NCBI RefSeq assembly: GCF_049860805.1
Contig: NZ_CP187555.1
Location: 5,097,978 to 5,161,977, forward strand
Direction: 5' to 3'
Length of the DNA: 64,000 nucleotides
From: Parabacteroides sp900760525
GTDB lineage: Bacteria > Bacteroidota > Bacteroidia > Bacteroidales > Tannerellaceae
Each line of letters starts with the position of its first letter. Positions within the stretch are counted from its first letter, which is position 1. The notes under the pieces are model-generated. The model was not told the DNA's origin, did no database searches, and saw nothing but the letters and a program-made list of their open reading frames with translations. Shown piece after piece: positions 61,487-64,000 of the stretch. Both the position numbers and the translations under genes were made by a program.

Positions 61487-62701
61487 GTGGCAAAAAGTAC
61501 TTTTCTATATATCAATTTGGTAATAGCTCTGTTTTTTGTTTTACCTGTGTTGCAGGCAAAGGAAAAGACGTTTACGGTGGTGATCGACGCCGGGCATGGG
61601 GGAAAGGACCCCGGTGCGCGTGGTTCGTCTATCAATGAAAAGGCTATTAACCTGGCCGTAGCTCTCAGGCTCGGTAACTTGATATCGGAAAAGCACAATG
61701 ATGTGAAGGTTATTTATACGCGCAAAACGGATGTCTTTATCGAATTGGACGAGCGGGCGAATATCGCCAACCGGAATAAGGCTGACCTGTTTATCTCCAT
61801 TCATACGAATGCGGTGAAGCGGGGAAGTTCGGTATCGGGGACGGAGACTTATACGTTAGGTCTGGCCCGTACGGATGAAAATCTGGAAGTGGCCATGCGT
61901 GAGAACTCGGCGATCCTTTTGGAAGATAATTATCTGCAAAAGTACGAAGGCTTCGATCCGACCTCTTCCGAATCGTATATTATTTTCGAATTTATGCAGA
62001 ATAAGCACATGGAGCAGAGTATCAGTCTCGCTTCGGAGGTGCAGAAATGTTTTACTTCCGCCAAGCGTAATAACAGGGGAGTGCGGCAGGCGGGTTTTCT
62101 TGTGTTGCGTAAAACGAGTATGCCGAGCATTCTTGTGGAATTGGGATATATCTCGAATCCCGTGGAAGAACGTTTTATGAAAACGAAGGAAGGGCAAAAT
62201 AAATTGGCAACCGCTATTTATAATGCTTTTACAAAATATAAGTGGGAATATGACCGTAAGCGCGGTGCGTTGGCAGGAAACGCAAGTGTCGCTCCCATTT
62301 TGGAAGTGGCCGATGAGGCGGATGAGGCCGATGATAACCAGGTTATTTCGGCACCTCCGGGAAGTGAAGAGTATATTCGTCAAAAGAACAAAGCCAGGGA
62401 CGTCAATCAGGCCCGTTCATCAAAGCCGGTAACCTCCGTGAAGCAGGCAAACCCGGTTAAAAAGGGACAAACGGTTTATAAAATACAAATACTTACCTCG
62501 GATAAAAAACTTTCTCCCGGTTCTAAATTGTTTAAAGGATATAAGAACGTCGATTGCTTTATCGAGAAAGGCATTTATAAGTATACGTATGGCGAAACAA
62601 CAAGTTTCGATTCGATCCGTAAGTTGCGCCGGCAGGTAGCGAAAGATTTTAAAGACGCTTTTATTGTCGCCTTTAAAGATGGAAAGAAAGTGAAATATTA
62701 A
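61487..62701 (+). CDS. N-acetylmuramoyl-L-alanine amidase (Amidase_3), exported
   Basis: 404 aa from the GTG at 61487, chosen because upstream codons lie in the operon terminator and the promoter. Signal sequence VAKSTFLYINLVIALFFVLP VLQAK. The zinc peptidase domain covers about 28-250: VIDAGHGGKDPGA (His), the SINEKAINL Glu, SIHTNAV (His) and the catalytic Glu in SILVELGYISN. A low-complexity Glu/Asp and Lys/Ser linker and a small C-terminal domain (about 330-404, QTVYKIQILTSDKKLSPGS, similar to a SPOR domain) follow. Cuts septal peptidoglycan; probably acts in cell separation. Confidence 0.9.
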   Translation: MAKSTFLYINLVIALFFVLPVLQAKEKTFTVVIDAGHGGKDPGARGSSINEKAINLAVALRLGNLISEKHNDVKVIYTRKTDVFIELDERANIANRNKADLFISIHTNAVKRGSSVSGTETYTLGLARTDENLEVAMRENSAILLEDNYLQKYEGFDPTSSESYIIFEFMQNKHMEQSISLASEVQKCFTSAKRNNRGVRQAGFLVLRKTSMPSILVELGYISNPVEERFMKTKEGQNKLATAIYNAFTKYKWEYDRKRGALAGNASVAPILEVADEADEADDNQVISAPPGSEEYIRQKNKARDVNQARSSKPVTSVKQANPVKKGQTVYKIQILTSDKKLSPGSKLFKGYKNVDCFIEKGIYKYTYGETTSFDSIRKLRRQVAKDFKDAFIVAFKDGKKVKY

Positions 62702-62735
62702 TAGTAACAGAATTTATATTATATACAGAGAAGAA

Positions 62736-63620
62736 ATGAAAAAGGTATTCACCAAAGAGGCAAAGATCGGACTTGTGTCTATAGTCAGTCTGGCATTGCT
62801 ATATTTAGGAATTAATTACTTGAAAGGGATCAATCTGTTTAAACCGACAAACCATTACGTGGTGGCTTGTACGAATGTAAAGGGAGTGACGGTTTCGAGT
62901 CCTGTATTTGTAGAAGGTTTTAAGGTCGGATTGGTGCGTGAGATTATTTATGACTATGATGCCGTAGATAAGATTTCGATTGATATCAGCTTAGAAGATC
63001 ACATGAAGATTAATAAGGGTAGCTATATTACGATCGTGAACAGCTTCCTCGGTGGTGGTGAATTGCATATCCATCTGAACAAGTATGTAGACGATTATCT
63101 GAAGCCCGGTGCGGTGATCGAGGGACGGATGGAATCGGACATGATGCAATCCGTACAGGAGAATATCCTCCCGCAGGTAGAGTTACTCTTGCCGAAGATC
63201 GATTCGATTCTGGGGGGCTTGCAAACGCTGGTTAACCATCCTGCATTGGCCCAGTCCTTGAACAATATAGAAAAAACGACCAATAGCCTGGCTGTTTCTT
63301 CCCGCCAGCTCAACCAGATGTTGAGCAAGGATGTGCCGGGCATTATGAGCGATCTGAAGGTCATCACCGGAAACTTTGCCGATGTCAGCACCGATTTGAA
63401 GAAGCTGGATCTGGCAACGACCGTGAGTGCGGTGAATGCAACGTTGGATAATGTGGAGCAAATGACGCGTAAGCTGAACTCTAAGGATAATAGTATGGGG
63501 CTTCTGTTGAACGACCGCGCCCTCTATGATAATCTGAACTGTACGGCGGACAATGCTTCCAAGCTTTTGCTCGATTTGAGGCAGAACCCCAAAAGATATG
63601 TGCATTTTTCTGTATTTTAA
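62736..63620 (+). CDS. MCE/MlaD-family lipid-transport protein
   Basis: 294 aa. Membrane anchor (about 8-28), then the MCE domain (about 38-115: YVVACTNVKGVTVSSPVFVEGFKVGLVREI), then helical segments that in relatives form a tube or bind lipids. Works with ABC partners in phospholipid traffic between inner and outer membrane, but those genes are not in view. It follows the amidase gene by 34 bases, probably in one operon. Confidence 0.88.
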   Translation: MKKVFTKEAKIGLVSIVSLALLYLGINYLKGINLFKPTNHYVVACTNVKGVTVSSPVFVEGFKVGLVREIIYDYDAVDKISIDISLEDHMKINKGSYITIVNSFLGGGELHIHLNKYVDDYLKPGAVIEGRMESDMMQSVQENILPQVELLLPKIDSILGGLQTLVNHPALAQSLNNIEKTTNSLAVSSRQLNQMLSKDVPGIMSDLKVITGNFADVSTDLKKLDLATTVSAVNATLDNVEQMTRKLNSKDNSMGLLLNDRALYDNLNCTADNASKLLLDLRQNPKRYVHFSVF

Positions 63621-63708
63621 GATAGCATAAGAATTCTTGTACAAACCGTTTATTTAGAATTATTCCAATTAAACGAAAAAATATAAAATGCAGAAGGTTG
63701 GCTTCTCT

Positions 63709-63754
63709 AAGACCTTTAGATAGAGAAATATAACAAGGTCGAAAGGTCTTTTTT
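63709..63754 (+). terminator. Terminator after the MCE gene
   Basis: AAGACCTTT / AAAGGTCTT perfect 9-base stem with a 24-base loop, followed by TTTT. Just downstream a GC hairpin (CCCCCCG/CGGGGGG, 63764-63782) is also present. The rest of 63755-64000 is AT-rich without a gene; an AT-rich end near 63900-63960 may be the promoter of a gene beyond the window. Confidence 0.7.
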
Positions 63755-64000
63755 GAAGTCCGTCCCCCCGAAAAGCGGGGGGGTAAAGAATGCTCTTAAA
63801 TAAAGGCTTTTTGAGATTCTGAAGTTTTAAAACGAAGATATTCAGATTGTTGGAATTAACTGCCTGACAATAAACAGGATATTGAACAATCAAAAGTTCC
63901 AAACAAAATGATACTTTTTTTTTCGGAATTAATTTCTAAACTTTGTAGTCGTAAAGAATAAAAATTGAAGTTGTAAGTATAGTTGGGAGAGTAAAAAATC

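Noticed and set aside
63669..63902. 77-codon minus-strand frame in the terminal gap
   Set aside because: It crosses the terminator and GC hairpin, has no start context and no recognisable composition.
63755..64000. Replication origin near the right end
   Set aside because: AT-rich, but I found no DnaA-box-like TTATCCACA sequences or dnaA/dnaN genes.

Overview
The window is chromosomal DNA of a Bacteroidales bacterium. A Parabacteroides-like gut commensal is my best guess, but the genus is inference. The evidence is two SusC/SusD outer-membrane pairs, an ECF sigma/FecR pair, a Wzi-family protein, periplasmic glycosidases, and many promoters of the Bacteroidetes type (-33 TTTG, -7 TAnnTTTG, about 19-21 bases apart) in place of E. 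coli-type boxes.

Layout. 1-7.4 kb: end of a Kdo transferase gene, a GH92 mannosidase, a GH2 beta-galactosidase and a reverse-strand HU-like protein. 7.8-12.8 kb: first SusC/SusD pair, behind a long leader full of palindromes. 12.9-18.5 kb: reverse-strand genes for a C1 peptidase, HAD phosphatase, serine hydrolase, gamma-carbonic-anhydrase-like protein and M24 aminopeptidase. 18.8-34.7 kb: core information-processing block (mtnA, rpsU, xerC-like, hpf, four tRNAs, tuf, tRNA-Trp, secE, nusG, rplKAJL, rpoBC). 34.7-39.1 kb: secreted EEP-family enzyme and AraC regulator, then a promoter with a direct-repeat operator candidate, a short apparently non-coding transcription unit ending in a terminator, a group IIC-type intron placed exactly behind that terminator, and a DUF3467 gene. 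39.1-46.8 kb: membrane and envelope genes (56-aa membrane protein, PlsC, Wzi, alpha/beta hydrolase), a TPR histidine kinase, an HD hydrolase and a phosphodiesterase-like protein. 46.9-60.1 kb: ECF sigma, FecR anti-sigma, STN-type SusC, SusD, an unrecognised six-hairpin-type glycosidase, a hypothetical protein, and a Gluconate_2-dh3/GMC/heptaheme cytochrome operon resembling glucoside 3-dehydrogenase systems. 60.3-63.6 kb: rpsF-rpsR-rplI, an N-acetylmuramoyl-L-alanine amidase and an MCE/MlaD protein.

How they work together. The 47-60 kb block reads as a self-regulated glycan-uptake locus: the STN domain of the receptor signals through FecR to the sigma factor, SusC/D import glycan, the glycosidase trims it, and the downstream flavin/cytochrome module may oxidise sugars in the periplasm. 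SusC, SusD and glycosidase genes there are clearly AT-richer than the first pair (16 G/C in 60 bases at 50041 against 35 in 60 at 8221), suggesting a separate origin.

The least explained features are intergenic. Three arrays of short dyads repeat every 21-22 bases, each with its own core sequence (6792-6923, 18618-18705, 47656-47769). A second hairpin family built of TTGAAA-like words occurs three times. A small putative RNA unit next to the AraC gene is the most testable candidate for something new.
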